Shown one piece after another: positions 7,168-13,918 of a stretch of DNA of 18,199 nt. Location: NCBI GenBank assembly GCA_964622235.1, contig CAZUNB010000021.1, positions 1 to 18,199 of the forward strand. The letters run 5' to 3'. The notes under the pieces were generated by a model. That model was not told the origin of the DNA. It did not search any database and saw only the letters and a list, made by a program, of their open reading frames with translations. The translations under genes were made by a program, and so were the position numbers. The stretch is from CAZUNB01 sp964622235. GTDB lineage: Bacteria > Patescibacteriota > Saccharimonadia > Saccharimonadales > JAGPDM01. Each line of letters begins with the position of its first letter. Position 1 is the stretch's first letter.

Positions 7168-7695
7168 ATGAAAAAGAATCAATCAAAATTAATGGTTGCA
7201 GCCGCAGCGCTGACCATTACAGGTGCAAGTTTATTCGGCATTAACGGGGTATCAGCCGCGAATAATTCCAACAGTGAATCATTAGTTGATAGACTGACAA
7301 CCAAATTTGAACTAAATAAAGATGAAGTTAAAAAAGTTGTCACCGAATTTAAAGAAGAGAAAAGTGTAGAGCATGACGCAAAACGACTGGAAGATCTGCA
7401 GGCAAAAGTTGATGACGGCACGATAACTGCTGAACAAAAGACCAAGCTTGAAGCTAAATTTAAAGAAATGGGAGCTGCTGGAGACGCAATCAAAGATTCT
7501 GATAAAACCGATGAAGAAAAACACGATGCGATGAAAGCTCAACGTGATGAATTTAAGCAGTGGGCAGAGGATAACGGTATCTCACTAGATAAGATCCGTC
7601 CAGAAGGTAAGGAACGTGGCCATCACAGGCACGGCGGAGTTGGGCCCGGTGGTCCTGATGGTGGTGAAGTCGATATGAAAGGAGAAGAAGGCTAA
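7168..7695 (+). CDS. Small exported, highly charged helical protein with His/Gly-rich tail
   Basis: The 175-residue protein starts with a clear signal peptide: charged MKKNQSK, hydrophobic core to about residue 23, then a signal-peptidase I-like site after VSA (VSAAN, about 30-31). The mature part is mostly charged helix (LVDRLTTKFELNKDEVKKVVTEF, EQKTKLEAKFKEM, EEKHDAMKAQRDEFKQWAEDNG) and ends with ERGHHRHGGVGPGGPDGGE, a His/Gly-rich stretch that could bind metal. I do not recognise a named family, though the LNKDEVKKVVTEF pattern recurs in small secreted CPR and Gram-positive proteins. Start ATG 7168 has AAGGAG four bases upstream. It directly precedes a response-regulator/kinase pair, so by analogy with exported accessory proteins of other two-component systems it could be a sensor partner or target. 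That is inference. Confidence 0.75.
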   Translation: MKKNQSKLMVAAAALTITGASLFGINGVSAANNSNSESLVDRLTTKFELNKDEVKKVVTEFKEEKSVEHDAKRLEDLQAKVDDGTITAEQKTKLEAKFKEMGAAGDAIKDSDKTDEEKHDAMKAQRDEFKQWAEDNGISLDKIRPEGKERGHHRHGGVGPGGPDGGEVDMKGEEG

Positions 7696-7712
7696 CACTT
7701 TCCAGTCGAAGA

Positions 7713-7748
7713 CCCGCGAACTTGCAGGATTATCTGCAGGTTCTCGGG
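7713..7748 (+). other. Strong stem-loop between exported-protein gene and response regulator
   Basis: Two 15-base arms (7713-7727 and 7734-7748) pair with one C-U mismatch and one U-G pair around a 6-base loop GATTAT. The arms begin CCCG and end CGGG. No T-run follows (TGATAAGG), so it is not a standard intrinsic terminator. It could limit read-through, protect the 3' end of the upstream message, or act as an operator, since it ends 20 bases before the regulator's ATG. Confidence 0.6.
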
Positions 7749-7768
7749 TGATAAGGCATACTGTTAAT

Positions 7769-8446
7769 ATGAGAATTTTAGTGGTTGATGATGAGAAAAA
7801 GATAGCTAATGCGCTTAAGAAGGGACTTGAGCAAGAAGCATTTGCGGTTGATGTAGCTTATGATGGTGAGGCTGGATTGAGCGAAGTTCAGAATGAAAGC
7901 TACGATTTAATTGTTTTAGATCGTATGATGCCGGTAATGAGCGGCAGCGAGGTTTTAAAACAAATGCGAAACGACGGCAATCATACACCTGTTTTATTTT
8001 TAACCGCTAAAGACAAACTATCCGATAAGGTCGAAGCACTCAATGCGGGCGCTGATGATTATTTGGTCAAACCGTTTGCATTTGATGAATTATTGGCACG
8101 AGTTCGGGCACTTTTGCGCCGACCTACGAAAGCAATTTCAACAGAGCTTGTCTATAAAGATTTACGTTTAAAGTCTGAAGATCTTTCAGTTTTTCGAAAA
8201 GAAAAGAAGATCGAACTGTCGAAAAAAGAGTTTGCGTTGCTTGAGTACATGATGCGAAATGCCGGTGCCACACTATCTAAAGATATGATTATGCAGCACG
8301 TCTGGGATTTTGATGCTGACATTTTACCAAACACAGTCGAAGTATTCATCGCCAACCTACGCAATAAAATTGAAAAGCCATTTCGCGGTAAAAAATATAT
8401 TCAAACGGTTCGCAGTCTTGGCTATCGGTTTGGAGAAAAAAAATAA
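7769..8446 (+). CDS. OmpR/PhoB-family response regulator
   Basis: An upstream GTG at 7748 keeps the frame open, but the conserved start MRILVVDDEKK begins at ATG 7769, so the protein is 225 residues. The receiver domain has D7/D8, phospho-acceptor D51 in DLIVLDRMMPVMSG, T79 in LFLTAKD and K101 in LVKPF. The winged-helix DNA-binding domain (about 125-225) shows LSKKEFALLEYMM, the HVWDFDADILPNTVEVFIANLR helix and the final GKKYIQTVRSLGYRFG. It should be phosphorylated by the kinase encoded next and then bind promoter DNA as a dimer. Its TAA overlaps the kinase ATG by one base (TAATG). There is no good Shine-Dalgarno; CATACT at 7757-7762 is a possible -10 for a leaderless message. Confidence 0.95.
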   Translation: MRILVVDDEKKIANALKKGLEQEAFAVDVAYDGEAGLSEVQNESYDLIVLDRMMPVMSGSEVLKQMRNDGNHTPVLFLTAKDKLSDKVEALNAGADDYLVKPFAFDELLARVRALLRRPTKAISTELVYKDLRLKSEDLSVFRKEKKIELSKKEFALLEYMMRNAGATLSKDMIMQHVWDFDADILPNTVEVFIANLRNKIEKPFRGKKYIQTVRSLGYRFGEKK

Positions 8447-9456
8447 TGTTTCATTCTGCTACCCTCAGACTAACTGCTGTATTCGCGTTCATATTACTAT
8501 TAATAAGCATTTTCTTTAGTTTGAACTGGTATCAAGCTGCTAAAAGCGAGCTTGATGCTGGTCTACGGAGAAGAGACAAATTAATTGAAAAAGGCTACGA
8601 TTTTTTACGCCGCTCACCGCCAAAATTCATCGATGAAAGATTAGAAATCCGAGATGAGGCAATAGCCTCGATACAGCGACGGATAATTATGAGTAATATT
8701 GTTATCATTGTAATTGGTGGCCTAGGTAGTTATTTTCTGGCTCATGAAATATTAAAACCAATCGAACAAGCCCATGAGGCTCAAAAACAATTCACAGCTG
8801 ATGCATCACATGAACTTCGCACCCCACTTACTGCCATGAGAACCGAGATAGAAGTTGCTTTACGAGATGATAAAATAACTAAAGAACAAGCTATTAATCT
8901 TTTGGGAAGTAATTTGGAAGAACTAGAGAAAATGTCCAGTCTTTCTGAGAACTTGTTACTCTTATCTGCTCAGGATTTTTCTAAAAACCAAACCAATTTA
9001 AGCTCAATAGAAATCACAAAGTTACTTGAAGATGTGTTGATAAAAGTCACACCAATCGCCAAAGACAAATCGATAACTATTGAAAATAAATTGCAACCCG
9101 CCAAAGTGCAAGCCGATCCAAAACAACTGTCAGAATTGCTAACAATATTAGTTGAGAACGCCATCAAGTATAGTCAAAAGGGGCGGCAAATTGTTGTCAG
9201 TGGCGAGAGTAATTCAAAACAGCAATATGAATTGTCGGTTTCAGATTCTGGTATAGGTATTGACCAGAAGGATCAACAAAAATTATTTGATAGATTTTAC
9301 CGCGTTGACGAATCACGTTCTTCGCAAACTAGCAATGGATTTGGACTAGGATTGTCAATCGCCCAACAAATCGCTAAAAACCATAGTACTGAAGTTATAG
9401 TGAATAGTGAGCTTGGGAAAGGTTCAAAATTCAGTTTTAAACTTAAATTATTGTAA
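8446..9456 (+). CDS. Membrane sensor histidine kinase
   Basis: The 336-residue protein has two transmembrane helices (about 7-27 and 81-100) with only about 50 residues between them, too few for a large ligand-binding domain, so signal input is probably through the membrane, a short exposed loop or a partner protein. The HisKA domain carries FTADASHELRTPLTAMRTE with phospho-acceptor H122. The ATPase domain has the N box LVENAIKYS (N228), G1 box SDSGIGID, F box RFYRV and G2 box GFGLGLSIA. No HAMP or PAS domain is evident. It pairs with the response regulator by overlap (TAATG). The kinase is complete and all catalytic boxes are intact. The gene downstream on the same strand is a heliorhodopsin. 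Confidence 0.95.
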   Translation: MFHSATLRLTAVFAFILLLISIFFSLNWYQAAKSELDAGLRRRDKLIEKGYDFLRRSPPKFIDERLEIRDEAIASIQRRIIMSNIVIIVIGGLGSYFLAHEILKPIEQAHEAQKQFTADASHELRTPLTAMRTEIEVALRDDKITKEQAINLLGSNLEELEKMSSLSENLLLLSAQDFSKNQTNLSSIEITKLLEDVLIKVTPIAKDKSITIENKLQPAKVQADPKQLSELLTILVENAIKYSQKGRQIVVSGESNSKQQYELSVSDSGIGIDQKDQQKLFDRFYRVDESRSSQTSNGFGLGLSIAQQIAKNHSTEVIVNSELGKGSKFSFKLKLL

Positions 9457-9520
9457 TAGCCTGCGTAGAAGCTGATGATAAAGTTTGGCAGCAAATTACC
9501 TCGGCTTTAAAAAAAGTAGT

Positions 9521-9556
9521 TTGTTGAGTTGATAAAACTTATGTTAATATTTCCTT
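9521..9556 (+). promoter_or_regulatory. Leaderless promoter of the heliorhodopsin gene
   Basis: TAATAT at 9545-9550 lies 6 bases before ATG 9557, with TTGTTG at 9521-9526 as a possible -35 (18-base spacer). Transcription would begin at or next to the ATG. No Shine-Dalgarno is present between them. The gene can therefore be expressed apart from the kinase 100 bases upstream. Confidence 0.55.
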
Positions 9557-10330
9557 ATGAGTAAAAAAATTACATCGAAGCAGTTCATGGGTTTACGAAA
9601 ATTCAATCTAATCATGGCAGCTGTTCATGCCTTACAAGGTTTTGCAATTCTGGCACTGAGTAAAGACTTTAGCTTGCCAGTAAGTGGCAGTTTTCTAAGC
9701 TTCAATCAGGTGACTCGTTCGCTCGAACCAGCCAACACTGAACTCTTTAACATATCACTTCCAATTTTGATTGTCGGCTTCTTGTTTCTTTCGGCCGTGG
9801 CTCATTTGGTCATAGCAACTGTTTACAACAAACAATACAACAGTGATCTCTCAAAAGGCTTGAACAAAGCCCGTTGGATTGAGTATGCATTGTCGGCTAG
9901 TACGATGATGATCCCGATTTCTTTGCTAGTTGGTATTTACGACTTTATGAGTTTGGCGATGATTTTTGCACTGACAGCCATCATGAATCTACTTGGTTTG
10001 GTGATGGAAATCCATAACCAAACAACAGAGAAGACAAATTGGCTTAGCTATTACATCGGAAGTTTTGCGGGAATCGTGCCGTGGCTGGCAATTGGTTTTT
10101 ATTTTTGGCTATCGGCTGATCAGGGTAGTAAACCACCAACTTTTGTCTACTGGATATTTGTTTCTATCTTCGTCTTCTTTAGTAGCTTCGCAGTAAATAT
10201 GATCTTACAATATAAAAAAATTGGTCCATGGAAAAACTATATTTATGGTGAGAGAGCGTATGTTGTTCTCAGCCTTGTTGCGAAGTCTGCACTTGCATGG
10301 CAGGTTTTCGCCGGCACACTTCGCCCATAA
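9557..10330 (+). CDS. Heliorhodopsin
   Basis: The 257-residue protein has seven predicted membrane helices and matches the heliorhodopsin family throughout, especially GERAYVVLSLVAKSALAWQV in helix 7, which is close to the sequence I recall for heliorhodopsin 48C12. K243 is the retinal-binding Lys, E109 in KARWIEYALSAS is the Schiff-base counterion position, and the conserved histidines H23 (helix 1) and H83 (helix 2) are both present. The family binds all-trans retinal, sits in the membrane with the N-terminus inside (opposite to type 1 rhodopsins), has a slow photocycle and does not pump ions; sensory or enzyme-regulating roles have been proposed. No carotenoid or retinal synthesis gene is in the window, so retinal may be made elsewhere or taken up. 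It lies after a two-component pair and before a dehydrogenase-like gene, each with its own promoter-like -10. Confidence 0.97.
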   Translation: MSKKITSKQFMGLRKFNLIMAAVHALQGFAILALSKDFSLPVSGSFLSFNQVTRSLEPANTELFNISLPILIVGFLFLSAVAHLVIATVYNKQYNSDLSKGLNKARWIEYALSASTMMIPISLLVGIYDFMSLAMIFALTAIMNLLGLVMEIHNQTTEKTNWLSYYIGSFAGIVPWLAIGFYFWLSADQGSKPPTFVYWIFVSIFVFFSSFAVNMILQYKKIGPWKNYIYGERAYVVLSLVAKSALAWQVFAGTLRP

Positions 10331-10369
10331 CTAACACTGTCTATATTAAATTTCAGTTGATAAATAAGC

Positions 10370-10375
10370 TATAAT
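10370..10375 (+). promoter_or_regulatory. -10 box overlapping a false start of the dehydrogenase-like gene
   Basis: TATAAT is followed by G, so an ATG at 10374 lies inside the -10 box itself. The usable start is the second ATG at 10383, seven bases downstream of the box, which again gives a leaderless message. This decides the start of the next gene. Confidence 0.55.
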
Positions 10376-10382
10376 GGCTTTA

Positions 10383-11288
10383 ATGAAGAAGCTAGTTATA
10401 ACCCAGCCGATGGGTCTTAGTCATGATCAGTTGTCTGATTTAAAAAAGATTTTTGATGTTAGATGTTTTGACACTATTTCAGAAAACACAGAGCAATGGC
10501 TGAGTCGTGTTGAAGGTGCTGAGCTTATTTATACTAATATCAAGGGAATTGATTATGCTTGGCGTTCTTTGAAAAACGTATTTGTAACACTTCCCTTTGT
10601 CGGTATTGGGTGGCTCGATATTGATGTGCTTAAAGCTAACAATGTTGTAGTTTCCAACAGCCCAGGCTGTAACCGAGTAGCAGTTAGCGAGTGGATTGTT
10701 GCGATGCTTTTGGATTATTCTCGTAACTTTTCTGGATATGTAAAAACTAATGAAATAAGTGGTCCTATTCCACCTAAAACAAAGAGTTTACACGGCAAAA
10801 CAGTTTGTATAATTGGCAAAGGTCGGATAGGTCTGCGAACTGGCCGAGTTCTTTCGGCCATGGGTATGATTGTTACTTATTACATTCGTGGTGATATTCT
10901 TGCTGACAAGATTTTACATGCTGATTATATTATTGATTGCCTTAGTCTGAACGAGTCAACGTTTGGTTTTTATGATTATAGGTTTTTTGAAAAAGTTAAA
11001 CATGGTGTGGTATTTGTGTCGATTAGCCCAAACCAAACACAAGACATGCAGGCTATCCTAAACGGTTTAGAAACTAGCAAAATAGAACATTATATAACCG
11101 ACAATGCTGCATCGATAATTTTTGACACTCATGATGAAACCTACAAAAAGCTAAAGACAAATAATCAAATTATTATTACACCGCATATTGCAGCATACTC
11201 GGATATAACTGTTAAGGCTGCTAGTAAAATTTGTATCGAGAACCTCAAAGCCTATAATGCCGGAAAACCCCAAAACACAATATATTAG
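10383..11288 (+). CDS. D-2-hydroxyacid dehydrogenase-like protein with altered active site
   Basis: The 301-residue protein has the fold of the D-isomer-specific 2-hydroxyacid dehydrogenases: FVGIGWLDIDVL and SPGCNRVAVSEWIVAMLLDYSRN in the catalytic half, the NAD-binding motif IGKGRIGLRTG (G145-x-G-x-x-G), LSLNEST, and ITPHIAAYS with the catalytic-position His (268). However, the segment that normally reads like INTARGxxVD reads SISPNQTQD (213-221), so the substrate-binding/catalytic Arg is missing, and no clear EP motif with the catalytic Glu follows. NAD binding is likely retained; classical dehydrogenase activity is doubtful. It may act on another substrate or be regulatory. The start at 10383 is chosen because the ATG at 10374 lies in the -10 box. 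It is followed 25 bases later by the HAD gene. Confidence 0.8.
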   Translation: MKKLVITQPMGLSHDQLSDLKKIFDVRCFDTISENTEQWLSRVEGAELIYTNIKGIDYAWRSLKNVFVTLPFVGIGWLDIDVLKANNVVVSNSPGCNRVAVSEWIVAMLLDYSRNFSGYVKTNEISGPIPPKTKSLHGKTVCIIGKGRIGLRTGRVLSAMGMIVTYYIRGDILADKILHADYIIDCLSLNESTFGFYDYRFFEKVKHGVVFVSISPNQTQDMQAILNGLETSKIEHYITDNAASIIFDTHDETYKKLKTNNQIIITPHIAAYSDITVKAASKICIENLKAYNAGKPQNTIY

Positions 11289-11300
11289 TCATCAATAAGA

Positions 11301-11306
11301 TATACT
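11301..11306 (+). promoter_or_regulatory. -10 box of the HAD hydrolase gene
   Basis: TATACT ends 7 bases before ATG 11314, consistent with a leaderless transcript. There is no ribosome site between box and start and no convincing -35. Confidence 0.4.
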
Positions 11307-11313
11307 AAAATTT

Positions 11314-11919
11314 ATGATAAAAGCAGTATTCTTTGATTTTGATGGAGTATTGACTCTCGAATCAAGTGGATCCTACACAGTCGCAAAATTTCTAGAGGCA
11401 AAAATTGGTATTGACCATGACAAAATAAAAAATACTTTGATACGAAGACACAGAGAAATACTCACTGGTGCTTTGGACTACGAACAGGAGCTCGACACGA
11501 TAAATCATGAGCTTGGCTCGACGATTACTAGGGATTTATTGCTGCAAGCAATGGTTGCGCTCACTCCAAACAAAGCGATGTTGAACGTGGCAAAAAGCTT
11601 GCGAGAGAAAGGCGTGTTTATTGGTATAATCACTGATCAATCAGCAGTAAGAATCAAAATGATTCGACAGAAATTTATACTTGACGAAAAATTTAATCGA
11701 ATTATAGCTTCTGGTGACGTGGGACACACTAAGAAAGATATTGAGATATTCCAATTGGCTGTTGATGGACTTGAAGTTGCTTCAGACGAAATTTTATTTA
11801 TCGAAAATACAGAGTCTAATCTAGAAATTCCTAAACTGCTTGGTTGGCAAACGTATTTTCACGATGATGCTAAGAACGACATGAATCGCTTGCGGGATTT
11901 TCTGAAAAGTCATGGATAG
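11314..11919 (+). CDS. HAD-superfamily hydrolase
   Basis: The 201-residue protein has the HAD Rossmann core: motif I FFDFDGVLT with nucleophile D8 and acid D10, a helical cap (about 15-85), motif II IITDQS (T107), motif III Lys in HTKKD (140-141), and motif IV LFIENTESNLEIPKLLGW. In motif IV the usual DD or DxxxD is EN (E164-N165), so Mg2+ binding may be weakened or supplied by E164 and a nearby residue. Members of this subgroup act as small-molecule phosphatases such as sugar-phosphate or phosphoglycolate phosphatases; the substrate is not identifiable. Placement after the dehydrogenase-like gene hints at a shared small pathway, but its own -10 box allows separate expression. Confidence 0.85.
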   Translation: MIKAVFFDFDGVLTLESSGSYTVAKFLEAKIGIDHDKIKNTLIRRHREILTGALDYEQELDTINHELGSTITRDLLLQAMVALTPNKAMLNVAKSLREKGVFIGIITDQSAVRIKMIRQKFILDEKFNRIIASGDVGHTKKDIEIFQLAVDGLEVASDEILFIENTESNLEIPKLLGWQTYFHDDAKNDMNRLRDFLKSHG

Positions 11920-11924
11920 AGGTG

Positions 11925-11930
11925 TACAAT
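11925..11930 (+). promoter_or_regulatory. -10 box of the small membrane peptide gene
   Basis: TACAAT begins just after the HAD stop codon; a start near 11937 would leave a leader of about 17 bases before ATG 11954. The only ribosome-site-like sequence is a weak AGG (CAGGTAG), and no -35 is convincing. Confidence 0.35.
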
Positions 11931-11953
11931 AAAAATATAAACAGGTAGTTACT

Positions 11954-12100
11954 ATGAAGAAGGGCAAACTCAACAATATTTTTTTAATAATCACGGCGAT
12001 TATCGCGATTATTGTCGCATTCGTTGGTGGTTTTTTTATCGCTGCCGAAAGCAGTAAAGATAAGACAAAAACAGGCGAGATTACCGAACAGCAACGCTAG
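11954..12100 (+). CDS. 48-residue single-pass membrane peptide
   Basis: The frame from ATG 11954 to TAG 12098-12100 encodes 48 residues: a basic start MKKGKLNN, a strongly hydrophobic helix (about residues 9-31, with IITAIIAIIVAFVGGFFIA) and a charged, hydrophilic tail ESSKDKTKTGEITEQQR. The basic end followed by a helix predicts an N-in, C-out topology or an uncleaved signal anchor. The Gly-Gly pair inside the helix could aid packing with a partner. It lies in an otherwise empty 246-base gap with its own -10 box. The composition is what a real small membrane protein would have and is unlikely by chance. Function unknown; no family recognised. Confidence 0.6.
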   Translation: MKKGKLNNIFLIITAIIAIIVAFVGGFFIAAESSKDKTKTGEITEQQR

Positions 12101-12142
12101 TTCATTGAGATGAAAACTAAGAAATATTTTATATTATTTGAT

Positions 12143-12162
12143 GTTTAAGTGTATACTTAAAC
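12143..12162. promoter_or_regulatory. Palindromic operator over the ABC exporter promoter
   Basis: Perfect 8-base arms GTTTAAGT (12143-12150) and ACTTAAAC (12155-12162) flank a 4-base centre GTAT. The -10 box TATACT (12152-12157) lies in the middle and ATG 12166 is 8 bases downstream of it. A repressor dimer bound here would cover the promoter and the start of a leaderless message. TetR- and PadR/MarR-type regulators often control DrrAB-like exporters through such sites; no regulator gene is adjacent. Confidence 0.6.
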
Positions 12163-12165
12163 TTG

Positions 12166-13116
12166 ATGATTATTGAAGTAGAAAATATACAAAAGATATT
12201 TGACGACAGCCAGGGTCGTACTGTTGCCATAAAAGACATCAGCCTACAGGTAAAAAAAGGTCAAATACTAGGTCTACTCGGCCCTAACGGTTCTGGTAAA
12301 ACGACTCTAGTCGATATTTTGGCGACATTATCACGCCCAACTGGCGGATCGGCACGTGTAGCAGGGATTGATGTTGCAAAAGACCCAGCAAAAGTCAGAG
12401 AGAAAATCGGTTTGGCTGGTCAATTTGCAGCAGTTGATGAGAACCTAACCGGTCGTGAAAACCTAGAAATGGTTGGTCGACTTTATCACCTAGGAAAAGT
12501 TGAAGCTAAGAAACGAGCAGCTGAGGTTTTAAAAAGAATTTCACTCGAAGATGCAGCCGATAGAACCGTCAAAGGTTATTCTGGTGGTATGCGTCGTCGC
12601 CTCGACCTCGGTGCAAGTTTGCTCTATAGACCAGAAGTTCTGTTCCTCGATGAGCCTACAACTGGACTTGACCCAAAGACACGAATCGATCTCTGGGGTC
12701 TAATTCGAGAAATGGTTGATGATGGCACTACGTTACTTCTAACCACCCAATACCTCGAAGAGGCAGACGAGCTGGCTGACAATATCGTCGTTATTAATAA
12801 AGGCGAAGTAGTGGCAGAAGGAACCAGCAATGAACTGAAAAAAGCTCTTGGTGCCGATCAGTTGTCTTTTGAGCTCAGTGACCGCAGCAAAACGAAGCAA
12901 GCTAAAAGCGCTCTCGATAAAGCAAGAATAGCCACGAGTCCTATCAATTTTGATCGCACTGGCGCAGTTATGTACACCGTTAAAAATGGTGTTAAAGACC
13001 TTGAAGCCAGTATTGACGCTCTCAGAAATGCCAAAATAGAAATTTCCCACGTCAGTTTGGCGCAACCGAGCCTCGATGATGTTTTCTTGCAATTGACAGG
13101 AGACAGTGATGAATAA
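12166..13116 (+). CDS. ABC transporter ATP-binding protein, DrrA-like (daunorubicin-resistance type)
   Basis: A TTG at 12163 precedes the ATG at 12166; the ATG is taken as start because it is the better codon and lies 8 bases after the -10 box, giving 316 residues. The nucleotide-binding domain has Walker A LLGPNGSGKTT (about 36-46), the Q-loop AGQFAAVDENLTGRENL, signature YSGGMRRRLDLG, Walker B VLFLDEPTTGLD, and TTQYLEEADELAD, where Gln stands at the usual H-loop His, as is common in DrrA-type proteins. The C-terminal 80 residues form the extra domain seen in this group, ending with SLAQPSLDDVFLQLTG. It energises export by the permease encoded next, whose start overlaps it by 8 bases. The substrate is unknown; drug, antibiotic or lipid export are all possible. 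Confidence 0.93.
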   Translation: MIIEVENIQKIFDDSQGRTVAIKDISLQVKKGQILGLLGPNGSGKTTLVDILATLSRPTGGSARVAGIDVAKDPAKVREKIGLAGQFAAVDENLTGRENLEMVGRLYHLGKVEAKKRAAEVLKRISLEDAADRTVKGYSGGMRRRLDLGASLLYRPEVLFLDEPTTGLDPKTRIDLWGLIREMVDDGTTLLLTTQYLEEADELADNIVVINKGEVVAEGTSNELKKALGADQLSFELSDRSKTKQAKSALDKARIATSPINFDRTGAVMYTVKNGVKDLEASIDALRNAKIEISHVSLAQPSLDDVFLQLTGDSDE

Positions 13117-13879
13117 ATTTAATGTGATAATCAACGACACTTGGGTTGTAACATTACGAAATTTAATCAAATATAAGCGTGTACCGCGTTTGATTATCTT
13201 CAGCACGGTTCAGCCATTGATGATATTATTGTTGTTCAACTTTGTCTTTGGTGGCGCGCTTCGTCTCCCACCAGGAATTGATAAATACATAATCTTCCTG
13301 TTACCAGGCATTATGGTCCAGGTCGTATTGTTTGGCTCAACTCAAGCAACGATTGCTATGGCAGAAGACCTTAATCAAGGAATTATAAATCGCTTTAAGT
13401 CGCTTCCGATGAGCCGATTTGCTGTTGTAGCTGGTCGAGCATTCACTGATCTCGTTCGTAACGCCAGTGTCTTGAGTACGATGGCGATTCTCGGTTTTCT
13501 AATTGGGTTTGAGCTAGGTGGCACAATTTGGCAAGCTTTGGCTGCTTTCGGAATTGTTTTGCTGTTTAGTTTCAGTATGAGTTGGGTTAGTACAACGATT
13601 GGGCTATTAGCCAAAGATCCAGAGAGCGCTCAGGCGTTAGGTTTAATATGGGTCTTTCCGTTAGCATTTGCTAGCTCTATTTTTGTTCCGACCGAGACTA
13701 TGCCGGATTGGTTGCAGCTTTTTGCGGATAATCAACCAGTTTCTCGTGTAGCAAGTGCTGCTCGTGAACTAACGCTCGGCGCAGGAAACTACGAGAACGT
13801 TATCCCAGCAATCTTATGGTCATTGGCTATTATGGTTGTGTTTGCCACAATTTCGAATAGACTCTACAAAAAAGCTTAA
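13109..13879 (+). CDS. ABC-2 type permease, DrrB-like
   Basis: A GTG at 13106 is in frame, but GGAGA at 13099-13103 sits five bases before the ATG at 13109, so I choose ATG (256 residues). The protein has about six hydrophobic helices, the N-terminal segment TLRNLIKYKRVPRLIIFSTVQPLMILLLFNFVFGGAL typical of ABC-2 permeases, and the family loop EDLNQGIINRFKSLPMSRFAVVAGRAFTDL that couples to the ATPase. Near the C-terminus, FVPTETMPDWLQLFADNQPVSRVASAARELTLG is also characteristic. With the overlapping ATPase it forms a complete exporter of the DrrAB kind, which works as a dimer of both subunits in the membrane. No separate substrate-binding protein is present, as expected for an exporter. Confidence 0.92.
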   Translation: MNKFNVIINDTWVVTLRNLIKYKRVPRLIIFSTVQPLMILLLFNFVFGGALRLPPGIDKYIIFLLPGIMVQVVLFGSTQATIAMAEDLNQGIINRFKSLPMSRFAVVAGRAFTDLVRNASVLSTMAILGFLIGFELGGTIWQALAAFGIVLLFSFSMSWVSTTIGLLAKDPESAQALGLIWVFPLAFASSIFVPTETMPDWLQLFADNQPVSRVASAARELTLGAGNYENVIPAILWSLAIMVVFATISNRLYKKA

Positions 13880-13918
13880 TAGCTTCACTATATATAACTA
13901 GCTCATGTATCATTAGTA

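Noticed and set aside
12739..13206. 155-codon minus-strand frame opposite the ABC ATPase and permease junction
   Set aside because: Both plus-strand proteins carry full ABC motifs through this stretch; the antisense frame is a shadow.
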